Of a DNA stretch of 5,882 nt, positions 1 through 5,843 are shown piece by piece. The DNA comes from Sulfidibacterium sp964588415 (lineage in GTDB: Bacteria; Bacteroidota; Bacteroidia; Bacteroidales; F082): contig CAZPPK010000168.1 of assembly GCA_964588415.1 (NCBI GenBank), positions 1 to 5,882 of the forward strand. Direction: 5' to 3'. The notes below the pieces were generated by a model that searched no databases, had not been told where the DNA came from, and saw nothing but the letters and a program-made list of their open reading frames with translations. The number at the start of each line of letters is the position of its first letter. Positions within the stretch are counted from its first letter, which is position 1. A program made the position numbers and the translations under genes.

Positions 1-20
1 GCAAAGCAAACTCCTTTTAA

Positions 21-46
21 TACCTCGATGGCTCTGCCTCGGGGTA
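21..46. terminator. Hairpin downstream of the DAK2-DegV gene
   Basis: TACCTCG (21-27) can pair with CGGGGTA (40-46) through one G-T pair, and inside it GGC-TCT-GCC (30-38) adds three pairs. The hairpin lies 43 nt past the DAK2-DegV stop codon. On the minus strand it is followed by TTAAAAGGAG rather than a U-run, so it is at best a poor intrinsic terminator. That AAAAGGAG next to the window edge might instead precede a further minus-strand gene outside the window. Confidence 0.25.
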
Positions 47-88
47 GTTTATTAATTTAGACCGCATGAATTGATTAGAAAATCGGGA

Positions 89-1882
89 TCAATCTACCAG
101 AGCCGAAAGGGAAATGGCCCCGATCCCGGTGTGTGTGATCAATACCGGTGTAATAGAATAAATAAATTCGGGTTTTTTGCCGGTAAGTGCCTCCATTTTT
201 CTTGCAATCCAATGGGCACTTTCCTGATTGTCAGCATGTGTAATGGCATAGCCCCAGACATTTTTCCCACGAATGAAATCTGCCGTCTTGGATAACATCA
301 GTTCCAGGCTTTTTTTGGACGACATGGTTTTCCCAACTTCTTCCACCAATCCGCTTTGGTTGATTTCAATAAGCGGTTTCAAATTCAGTAAATTGCCAAT
401 GAGCCCTTTTCCTTTAGTAATTCTGCCGCTTTTGACAAGATATTTTAGTGTCTTCAATAGGGCAAACTGTTTGGTGTTGTGTGCCCATAAAGGTAGCAGG
501 GCGGCGACATCATCGTGGCTCATTCCTTTTTCCAGTTCTTTGGCAGCTCTGAGTACCAGGAGCCCCAAGGCACAGGAAAGTTTTTTGCTGTTAATCACCT
601 CAATGGTTTTTCCTGTATGTTCGGAAACTTTGTTGGCCGCATTCAAACTGTTTTGCCAGGTACCACTCAGCTTGGCACTCAGACTGATCCCGATCACAGA
701 ATCATAATGTGTGGCGAGATAATTATAACGATTGTAAAAATCTTTGTAAGAAGGTTGGGAAGTTGTGGGATAAACCGGAGCTTTGTCCAGCCTGGAGTAG
801 AATTGTTCAGCATGCATGGTAACACCGTCCAGATAATAAGTTTCCCCGAAGTGAATGTTTAAAGGAATAACCTGAATTTGGTATCTCTCAATAATGTCTT
901 TCGGAAGGTCAACAGATGAATCGGTGAGCAAAGCTACTTTCGATCTGGGATGTGAAGCCACGTCATTTTGAAGCACCATATCATCCACTTTTTGAGCAAT
1001 AATGGTGCCTGTAGCAGAGAGTTTCTCAAACAATACCCAGGGTGTATCGGTATGAATATGTACCCTCATTTTTGAAGGATTTCCTGCAATGACCAGTGAA
1101 TCGCCAAAATTTCCCAGAATGCCCTGCAGTTTTTCTTTACTGAGTTCTTCTCCTTTTATTAAAGCTTCCGTACAGTAACGGAACGTAATATCGTCATGTT
1201 CGATATGGTCATCACCCACTTCGATTTTAACCTGTTTCAAGGCTTCCACGTTGGGAGTAACTCCTGTTTTAAAGTACTCCACCATGCCTTCAAGAAAGTT
1301 GACAAAACTCTGAGCTCCGGCATCAACGACCTTAGCTGCACTGAGCTTCTCCATCTTTTTTGTGGTTCCCTTAAGCGAATGACGTGCTATTTTCAGGCTA
1401 TCGCTCAGAAAAAGATGGAAATTCAGATATTTTTCTTTGGACTCCGAAATGAAGTCTGCCCAATCTTTAATCACCGAAATAATGGTCCCGTCAACTGGAT
1501 TGGCGATGGCTTCATAAGCATACCTTACCGCTTTTTTAAACGAATTGGCAAATCCTTCCATCGAGACGGTATCATTGTCCTGCAATTCATTGCTGAAGCC
1601 AAAAAGAAACTGGGCAAAGATAATTCCCGAATTTCCCCGTGCCCCCGTCAAAGCGGCATCGGAAATGGAATCGGCAGTGATCTTTATGTTTTTATTGGGT
1701 TTGGCAATTTCAATAATGGCCCGCATGGTAGATGCCATGTTCGTTCCTGTATCGGCATCGGCCACAGGAAAAACATTGATCTTGTTAAGATAATGCTGTG
1801 TTTCAAAAATTTTTGAAGCTCCCGACAGAAAGCTCTGGAATAGATGATTTCCGTCTATCTCCTTCAGATTGCTTACATTCAA
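89..1882 (-). CDS. DAK2-DegV fusion protein (FakA/FakB-like, putative fatty acid kinase)
   Basis: The protein is about 597 residues from a TTG start at 1882. Residues 10-200 are a DhaL/DAK2 nucleotide-binding domain: the DADTGTN motif at 42-48 supplies the Mg-ATP aspartates and GARGNSG lies at 80-86. Residues 230-310 resemble the FakA middle domain, with YCTE (Cys237) and VHIHTD (His275, His277), the Cys/His set that I recall binding zinc in FakA. From about 315 to the end is a DegV/EDD lipid-binding fold, with TDSSVDLP near 319-326, TTSQP at 373-377, SLSAKLSGT from 400 and THTGIGA near 583-589. In firmicutes FakA phosphorylates fatty acids carried by a separate FakB, so a soluble fatty-acid kinase on one chain is the inferred role. 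The reading frame is open back to a TTG at 2065, but the extra 61 residues look unlike the family and lie upstream of a promoter box, so I chose 1882. The fold assignment is firm; substrate and start are less so. Confidence 0.88.
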   Translation of the reverse strand: MNVSNLKEIDGNHLFQSFLSGASKIFETQHYLNKINVFPVADADTGTNMASTMRAIIEIAKPNKNIKITADSISDAALTGARGNSGIIFAQFLFGFSNELQDNDTVSMEGFANSFKKAVRYAYEAIANPVDGTIISVIKDWADFISESKEKYLNFHLFLSDSLKIARHSLKGTTKKMEKLSAAKVVDAGAQSFVNFLEGMVEYFKTGVTPNVEALKQVKIEVGDDHIEHDDITFRYCTEALIKGEELSKEKLQGILGNFGDSLVIAGNPSKMRVHIHTDTPWVLFEKLSATGTIIAQKVDDMVLQNDVASHPRSKVALLTDSSVDLPKDIIERYQIQVIPLNIHFGETYYLDGVTMHAEQFYSRLDKAPVYPTTSQPSYKDFYNRYNYLATHYDSVIGISLSAKLSGTWQNSLNAANKVSEHTGKTIEVINSKKLSCALGLLVLRAAKELEKGMSHDDVAALLPLWAHNTKQFALLKTLKYLVKSGRITKGKGLIGNLLNLKPLIEINQSGLVEEVGKTMSSKKSLELMLSKTADFIRGKNVWGYAITHADNQESAHWIARKMEALTGKKPEFIYSITPVLITHTGIGAISLSALVD

Positions 1883-1908
1883 TATTTCAAGTTTTGTGAA
1901 AAGGAAAG

Positions 1909-1916
1909 CAAAAATA
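1909..1916 (-). promoter_or_regulatory. Candidate -7 box (TAnnTTTG) for the DAK2-DegV gene
   Basis: On the minus strand the sequence reads TATTTTTG, an exact match to the Bacteroidota -7 consensus TAnnTTTG. It ends 26 nt before the TTG start at 1882, which would give a short leader of about 20 nt. No TTTG or TTG stands at the usual 17-23 nt upstream; the nearest TTG (1930-1932) is only 12-13 nt away, and the expected -33 zone is taken up by a perfect palindrome. The box also supports starting the protein downstream of it. Such a short motif occurs often by chance in A/T-rich DNA. Confidence 0.45.
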
Positions 1917-1932
1917 CACAAAGTTTTACAAT

Positions 1933-1949
1933 TGATACATTGTGTATCA
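1933..1949. promoter_or_regulatory. Perfect 17-bp palindrome, candidate operator
   Basis: TGATACA-TTG-TGTATCA is a perfect 7-bp inverted repeat with a 3-bp centre. It lies 51-67 nt upstream of the TTG start at 1882 and 16-32 nt upstream of the TATTTTTG box, roughly -30 to -46 from the expected transcription start. Its size and position fit a binding site for a dimeric regulator. With a fixed 3-bp centre, about 0.4 such repeats would be expected by chance in a window of this length, so location is the main argument. Confidence 0.35.
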
Positions 1950-2096
1950 GAGCCCTGTGTTTCAGCTAAATATTCTGATTGGGCAATGAACTGGGTCAAG
2001 TCTATGCGAAAGTTTGTGAGTAAGATGACTTGTGCCTTAGTCAATGATCCAGGTCTGCCGCCCAATATCCATCACGAAGATTTGATCAGAGTATGG

Positions 2097-2210
2097 TTAA
2101 CCTCTGTTCGGCATTTCTTTAATTTAAGAACAAGGAACCCCGATTTTTGATTTGGGATTCAAATCGTTAATCCTTGTCCGGCATTCTTTCCTAATCTTTT
2201 TGATTTAAGA
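2097..2210. repeat. Imperfect direct repeat pair around the spacer hairpin
   Basis: Copy one (2097-2129) and copy two (2167-2210) share the order TTAA, then CCT/TCCT, then TG-TYCGGCATT, a CTTT stretch, and a final TTTAAGA. Copy two carries about 11 extra bases before the last block. The copies flank the hairpin at 2130-2177. They are A/T-rich with a CGGCATT core. The spacer resembles intergenic repeats I associate with Bacteroidota genomes, but I cannot name a family. Confidence 0.4.
2130..2177. terminator. Two-part hairpin after the polyamine operon, possible weak terminator
   Basis: ACAAGGA (2130-2136) pairs with TCCTTGT (2171-2177), and inside it GATTTG (2149-2154) pairs with CAAATC (2160-2165) around a 5-nt loop. 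The structure lies 35 nt past the stop of the DHS-like gene. On the minus strand it is followed by TCTTAAATT, not a clear U-run, so intrinsic termination would be weak. It could equally be part of a repeat element. It is consistent with the operon and the DAK2-DegV gene being separate transcripts. Confidence 0.3.
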
Positions 2211-2211
2211 T

Positions 2212-3189
2212 CTACCACCCTAATAAATAAGCAAAAATTAAAGGGGCTACAATCGTAGCATCGGACTCGATAATGAACTTCGGTGTATCAATCCCGAGCT
2301 TTCCCCATGTGATCTTTTCATTGGGAACAGCCCCGGAATAAGAACCGTAGCTGGTTGTAGAGTCACTGATCTGGCAGAAATAGCTCCAGAACGGTGTTTG
2401 AGTTCTTTCCATATCCTGATACAACATGGGAACCACGCAAATGGGAAAATCGCCTGAAATCCCACCGCCGATCTGGAAGAATCCGATACCTTCATCGCCA
2501 GCGTTGTTGGTGTACCAGTCAGCCAGAAAAGCCATGTATTCAATCCCCGATTTCACGGTGGAGGGTTTTAATTCACCTTTGATGCAGTAAGATGCAAAAA
2601 TGTTACCCATGGTGGAGTCTTCCCAGCCTGGAACCACGATCGGGATGTTTTTCTCGGCGGCAGCCAGCATCCAGCTGTTTTTCGGGTCAATTTCATAGTA
2701 TTGTTCCAAAACTCCCGAAAGCAACAGTTTATACATGAACTCGTGGGGGAAATATCTTTCTCCCTTGTCTTCGGCATTTTTCCAGATTTCAAAGACATGT
2801 TTTTGGAGCCGGCGGAAAGCTTCTTCTTCGGGAATACAGGTATCGGTAATGCGGTTTAACCTGTTTTCCAGCAAATTCCATTCTTCCGCAGGAGTCAGGT
2901 CGCGGTAGTGTGGAACGCGTTTGTAATGGTTGTGGGCCACCAGATTCATGATATCTTCTTCCAGGTTGGCGCCGGTGCAGGAAATGATGTGCACATTGCC
3001 TTGCCTGATCATCTCTGCCAGGGATTTTCCAAGCTCGGCAGTACTCATGGCACCGCCCATGGCGATCATCATTTTTTTATCTTCTTCAAGGTGTTTTTCG
3101 TAACCTTTTGCAGCGTCGATCAGGGCTGCGGCATTGAAGTGTTTGTAGTGTTCAACGATAAAGTTGCTGACAGGTCCTTTATTTTTCAT
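2212..3189 (-). CDS. Deoxyhypusine synthase-like protein, probable homospermidine-forming enzyme
   Basis: This 325-residue protein belongs to the deoxyhypusine synthase (DHS) family, whose members use NAD to move an aminobutyl group from a polyamine to an acceptor amine. The ITWGKLGID segment carries Lys297, matching the lysine that forms the enzyme-imine intermediate (human Lys329), with Trp295 and Glu291 also kept. Other family blocks are SCTGANLEED (70-79), PGWEDSTMGN (187-196) and the GGG turn at 241-243. By my recalled alignment, human His288, Asp313 and Asp316 become Asp247, Tyr281 and Tyr284. Bacteria have no eIF5A, so true deoxyhypusine formation is unlikely. It is the last gene of a decarboxylase-agmatinase operon and starts at an ATG inside the agmatinase gene (11-nt overlap), suggesting coupled translation. 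Homospermidine synthesis from putrescine, possibly with spermidine as donor, is inferred. The family is certain; the reaction is not. Databases usually call such proteins deoxyhypusine synthase-like. Confidence 0.93.
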   Translation of the reverse strand: MKNKGPVSNFIVEHYKHFNAAALIDAAKGYEKHLEEDKKMMIAMGGAMSTAELGKSLAEMIRQGNVHIISCTGANLEEDIMNLVAHNHYKRVPHYRDLTPAEEWNLLENRLNRITDTCIPEEEAFRRLQKHVFEIWKNAEDKGERYFPHEFMYKLLLSGVLEQYYEIDPKNSWMLAAAEKNIPIVVPGWEDSTMGNIFASYCIKGELKPSTVKSGIEYMAFLADWYTNNAGDEGIGFFQIGGGISGDFPICVVPMLYQDMERTQTPFWSYFCQISDSTTSYGSYSGAVPNEKITWGKLGIDTPKFIIESDATIVAPLIFAYLLGW

Positions 3190-4033
3190 TATTCTGAAAT
3201 TTATAGCTTAACATTTTATAATAAAGTTTGGCTGCAAGAAAATTGGGAGCTTTGTTCCCTTCCATGGGGGCCAGTTCCACCAGGTCGAAACCTACAACCT
3301 GTTTTGTATCAAATACTTTCTTCAGGTACCGGATCACAGTATTCCAATAAAGACCGCCAGGCTCTGGCGTTCCGGTGGCAGGCATGATGGATGGGTCGAA
3401 AACATCCAGATCAATGGTGATGTAAACGGGGCCGGTCAACTTATCCAGCGACTTCTCAATCCAGCTGTCATCCCACGCCATGTCTTCCGCGAAAAAGCAA
3501 TTCTCTTTTTTCAGAAAAGGCTTCTCAACTGTGTCCATGCTGCGGATTCCCACCTGGACAAGATTGGTATGATGGGAAGCATCGTGCAATGCACAGGCAT
3601 GGTTATACTGACTTTCAAGATAGCTCGGGCGCAGATCAGTGTGGGCATCCAGTTGCAGAATGCTGATGTCTGGATATTTCTCATAAAAAGCCTTAATGAT
3701 ACCGATGCTGATGGAATGTTCACCACCAAAAAAAGTAAGGAATTTATCCTGTTTCAGCAGGGATCTTGTACTCTTGTAAACCGCATCAAAAACATCTTCC
3801 GGTGAACGGTCTTCTTTGATTTCAGATAAAATATAAATCCCTTTACGATAAACTTCCAAATCGGTTTCGATATCGTAAAGTTCCATGTTTTCAGCTGCAT
3901 CCAGAAAAGCAGGAAAACCTTCGTCAGCGCCTTTGCCCCAGGTGCTGGTTCCGTCGTAAGGAATGGACTGGAGCCAGACCGAAGCAGTTGCTTGGTTCGC
4001 GAACTGATCTTCTATGCCGCCAAAATTTGCCAT
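3179..4033 (-). CDS. speB: Agmatinase (agmatine ureohydrolase)
   Basis: The 284-residue cytosolic protein is a ureohydrolase of the arginase/agmatinase family, which uses a binuclear manganese centre to split agmatine into putrescine and urea. All metal-ligand motifs are visible: GGEHS with His106, DAHTD with Asp129, His131 and Asp133, and DLDVFDP with Asp208 and Asp210. The TGTPEPGG loop (220-227) that follows is typical of agmatinases. The length is normal for the family and no motif is broken. The ATG at 4033 lies 4 nt after the decarboxylase stop codon, and the 3' end overlaps the next gene by 11 nt, so the three genes are probably one transcript. The upstream arginine decarboxylase supplies agmatine, which favours agmatinase over arginase, guanidinobutyrase or formimidoylglutamase. 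That choice rests on context and overall resemblance rather than on one diagnostic residue. Confidence 0.94.
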   Translation of the reverse strand: MANFGGIEDQFANQATASVWLQSIPYDGTSTWGKGADEGFPAFLDAAENMELYDIETDLEVYRKGIYILSEIKEDRSPEDVFDAVYKSTRSLLKQDKFLTFFGGEHSISIGIIKAFYEKYPDISILQLDAHTDLRPSYLESQYNHACALHDASHHTNLVQVGIRSMDTVEKPFLKKENCFFAEDMAWDDSWIEKSLDKLTGPVYITIDLDVFDPSIMPATGTPEPGGLYWNTVIRYLKKVFDTKQVVGFDLVELAPMEGNKAPNFLAAKLYYKMLSYKFQNNEK

Positions 4034-4037
4034 TTTT

Positions 4038-5444
4038 CTATTTGTTATAACCTAATATTTTGAACATTTCTGCAGAGGATTGCTCATTGCGGTACACATA
4101 ATCAACGAAATTGCCGTTGGTATCACGGTCGATGATCACATGTTTAGGTGATGGAATAAGGCAGTGCTTAATTCCACCGTAGCCGCTGATGGCATCCTGG
4201 TAAGCGCCTGTGTGGAAAAATCCAAGATAGAGGGGCTCCTTTTCGTCATCGTTGTGTTTGGGAAGGAGTACTTCCTGATTCAGGTCCTCTGAGTTATAAT
4301 AATCAGAATGATCGCAACTGATCCCGCCGATATTTACCCTTTGATATTCCTGGTCCCATTTATTGATGGGAAGCAAGATGAACTTTTCATGAATGGCCCA
4401 CGAGTCGGGGATGGTGTTCATCAGGCTGTTGTTGATGATATACCAGGTTTCGCTGTCGTTTTGTTGCTTTGTTTCCAAAACTTTAAAGATAACAGCGCCG
4501 CTTTCACCGACTGTATATTTTCCGAATTCCGTGAAAATATCAGGTTCTTCAATATTTTCTTTTACGCAGCTTTCCTTGATGTTGTTCATAATCTCATTGA
4601 TCATGTATTCATAGTTATACTCAAAACCAAGGTTGTTGCGAATCGGAAAACCACCTCCCAGGTTAAATGAATCAAGAGAAGGGCAGCGCTTTTTCAGATT
4701 GACATACAAGCTCAACGCTTTCTGAAATTCGCCCCAGTAATAAATATTGTCTTTAATCCCCGAATCCACAAAGAAATGGAACATTTTCAGCTCCACATTC
4801 GGATTCTCTTTGATATTTTTTTCATAAAAATCAATAATGTCGGAATCGGGAATGCCCAACCTTGATGTATAGTAGGAAGATTGGGATTCCTCATTGATCG
4901 CCATCCTTATCCCTATTTTGACTTTATTACCATTGGCGAGGCTAACCAACTGCTTCAGTTCTGCAATACTATCCAGCACCACGATAGAATTCTTAAAACC
5001 TTTTTCCTGAAGATAAATGATCTTCTTTAGGTAATCTTCGGTTTTGTAACCGTTGTGGATTATGATTCTTGATTTGTTGACCTTTCCTTCATTATAAAGG
5101 CTCAGAATTAGGTCGATGTCAAAAGATGAAGAAGTCTCCAGATCTACATTATGCTTTAAGGCTTCACTGATCACATGATAAAAGTGATTACACTTGGTAC
5201 AGTAACAATAATGGTATTTGCCCTGATAACCACTGTTTTTGATGGATCTGTTAAAAAGGTTCCGTGCCTTTTTTATTTGATCGCCGATTTTCGGTAGATA
5301 AATAAAACGGAACGGCGTATCATATTTATCGATAAGATATTTTAATGAAATGCCGTGAAATGTGAGACTGCCATCCCTAAGATCGAAACCTTCCTGGGGA
5401 AAGTAATAACTCTGCTCAATTAAATCAAAATAGGTGTTTTTCAT
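4038..5444 (-). CDS. speA: Biosynthetic arginine decarboxylase, short Bacteroidota form
   Basis: The 468-residue PLP enzyme of fold type III (alanine racemase fold, Orn/DAP/Arg decarboxylase group 2) converts arginine to agmatine and CO2. Its PLP lysine should be Lys84 in YCYCTKCNHF at the end of the first strand. The barrel carries HFFVDSG (223-229) and the phosphate-binding GGGFP turn (263-267). EFGKYTVGES (306-315) corresponds to the EPGR-type PLP-phosphate motif, SCDHSD (376-381) holds the conserved Cys-Asp of the active site supplied across the dimer, and GAYQDA (413-418) closes the site. E. coli SpeA is about 650 residues, so this is the compact type that I recognise from Flavobacterium. 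It is the first gene of the operon. The ATG at 5444 has no Shine-Dalgarno site before it, as is usual in this phylum. Arginine as substrate is supported by similarity and by the adjacent agmatinase; diaminopimelate or ornithine is less likely. Confidence 0.94.
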   Translation of the reverse strand: MKNTYFDLIEQSYYFPQEGFDLRDGSLTFHGISLKYLIDKYDTPFRFIYLPKIGDQIKKARNLFNRSIKNSGYQGKYHYCYCTKCNHFYHVISEALKHNVDLETSSSFDIDLILSLYNEGKVNKSRIIIHNGYKTEDYLKKIIYLQEKGFKNSIVVLDSIAELKQLVSLANGNKVKIGIRMAINEESQSSYYTSRLGIPDSDIIDFYEKNIKENPNVELKMFHFFVDSGIKDNIYYWGEFQKALSLYVNLKKRCPSLDSFNLGGGFPIRNNLGFEYNYEYMINEIMNNIKESCVKENIEEPDIFTEFGKYTVGESGAVIFKVLETKQQNDSETWYIINNSLMNTIPDSWAIHEKFILLPINKWDQEYQRVNIGGISCDHSDYYNSEDLNQEVLLPKHNDDEKEPLYLGFFHTGAYQDAISGYGGIKHCLIPSPKHVIIDRDTNGNFVDYVYRNEQSSAEMFKILGYNK

Positions 5445-5453
5445 CTTATGTAA

Positions 5454-5501
5454 TCATACAAGTACGATTAAAAATATATTCTGGGTAAGAGGTTGTTTCA
5501 T
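5454..5501 (-). other. 15-codon mini-ORF in the operon leader
   Basis: An ATG at 5501 opens a frame encoding MKQPLTQNIFLIVLV, ending in TGA at 5454, 9 nt before the decarboxylase ATG. It lies wholly in the predicted leader. Upstream ORFs sometimes regulate polyamine genes, but this one has no Arg codon and no visible ribosome site, and an ORF of this length is easily found by chance. It is recorded as a possibility, not as a gene. Confidence 0.15.
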
Positions 5502-5552
5502 AATTAAATGAAAACTACTTTTTGCCCGTTAAACTTTTCAAAAAAAGTGGCG

Positions 5553-5580
5553 CAAAAATACTTTTATTTATAATAACAAA
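5553..5580 (-). promoter_or_regulatory. Candidate promoter of the polyamine operon
   Basis: On the minus strand TTTG (5580-5577) and TATTTTTG (5560-5553) match the Bacteroidota -33 and -7 elements with a 16-nt spacer, slightly short of the usual 17-23. The -7 box is identical to the one before the DAK2-DegV gene. Transcription from here would give a leader of about 100 nt before the decarboxylase ATG at 5444, and its first part can fold as ACTTTT/AAAAGT (5533-5548). Confidence 0.5.
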
Positions 5581-5590
5581 CGCTTCTCGA

Positions 5591-5624
5591 AGGTAATACT
5601 TTTTTATTTTTTACCTGAAGTATT
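5591..5624. repeat. Two interleaved inverted repeats upstream of the operon promoter
   Basis: AGGTAA (5591-5596) pairs with TTACCT (5611-5616), and AATACTT (5595-5601) pairs with AAGTATT (5618-5624). The pairings overlap and exclude each other. The block lies 11 bp upstream of the candidate -33 element and its centre is nearly pure A/T. It could be a regulator site or, for transcription entering on the plus strand, a weak hairpin followed by TTCCTGTTTTC. The function is unknown. Confidence 0.3.
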
Positions 5625-5662
5625 TTCCTGTTTTCTTGACCTTAGAACAAAAGCCCTGTGCG

Positions 5663-5679
5663 ATAAACAAATGGTTTAT
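5663..5679. repeat. Short perfect inverted repeat
   Basis: ATAAAC (5663-5668) and GTTTAT (5674-5679) form a perfect 6-bp stem around AAATG. It is about 100 bp upstream of the operon promoter. A role as an operator is possible, but so short a repeat may be chance. A second loose pair, AAACGGT (5690-5696) and ACCGTTT (5730-5736), follows it. Confidence 0.2.
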
Positions 5680-5761
5680 GAATTGTAGAAAACGGTCTTG
5701 TGAAATAGACAACAATAATTTCCATAAAAACCGTTTGCCATGGCGACGAACCTGGGAAATG

Positions 5762-5843
5762 ATTGCGGGCGAGCGTGAAGAAACCATGAGATGGTCTCTT
5801 CCAAAAAACCTGATTATGAGATCGCTTCGTTGCTGCTCGCAAT
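5762..5843. repeat. Degenerate dispersed palindromic repeat (CTCGCAATGACG type)
   Basis: The right arm contains CTTCGTTGCTGCTCGCAAT (5825-5843) followed by GACG, and the left arm (5762-5780) matches its reverse complement at 12 of 19 positions, including both ends. GAGATCGCTTCG...CTCGCAATGACG closely resembles a non-coding palindromic repeat scattered through many bacterial genomes, Bacteroidota included. A perfect small hairpin, ACCAT-GAG-ATGGT (5783-5795), lies between the arms. Small open frames crossing this area on both strands are best explained by the repeat. The element appears decayed in its left arm. Confidence 0.55.

Larger units (their letters stand above)
1883..2211. other. 329-nt spacer between the operon and the DAK2-DegV gene
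   Basis: With the TTG start at 1882 this stretch has no gene I can support. From right to left it holds the direct repeat pair and hairpin (2097-2210), an unremarkable part (about 1950-2096), the 17-bp palindrome (1933-1949) and the TATTTTTG box (1909-1916). The minus frame of the DAK2-DegV gene stays open to 2065, but the translated stretch lacks family resemblance and is rich in Cys, Thr and Gln. Confidence 0.6.

Noticed and set aside
273..862. Two plus-strand open frames of 144 and 115 codons
   Set aside because: Both are antisense to the DegV domain, overlap each other and resemble no family.
1196..1816. Open frame of 206 codons on the plus strand
   Set aside because: It lies antisense inside the well-supported DAK2-DegV gene and its translation shows no domain or plausible composition.
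1883..2065. A 61-residue N-terminal extension of the DAK2-DegV protein
   Set aside because: It would begin at TTG, crosses a candidate promoter and palindrome, and its sequence does not look like the family.
2212..3189. Genuine deoxyhypusine synthase acting on eIF5A
   Set aside because: Bacteria have no eIF5A, and several residues lining the known substrate pocket appear changed.
2908..3387. Plus-strand open frame of 159 codons
   Set aside because: It is antisense across the junction of two overlapping real genes and has no recognisable feature.
5445..5552. Riboswitch in the operon leader
   Set aside because: Apart from one 6-bp A/T hairpin I see no paired architecture or conserved core matching a known riboswitch class.
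5601..5612. T-rich run as an intrinsic terminator on the plus strand
   Set aside because: The run lies in the loop of the hairpins rather than after a stem, and no plus-strand gene precedes it.
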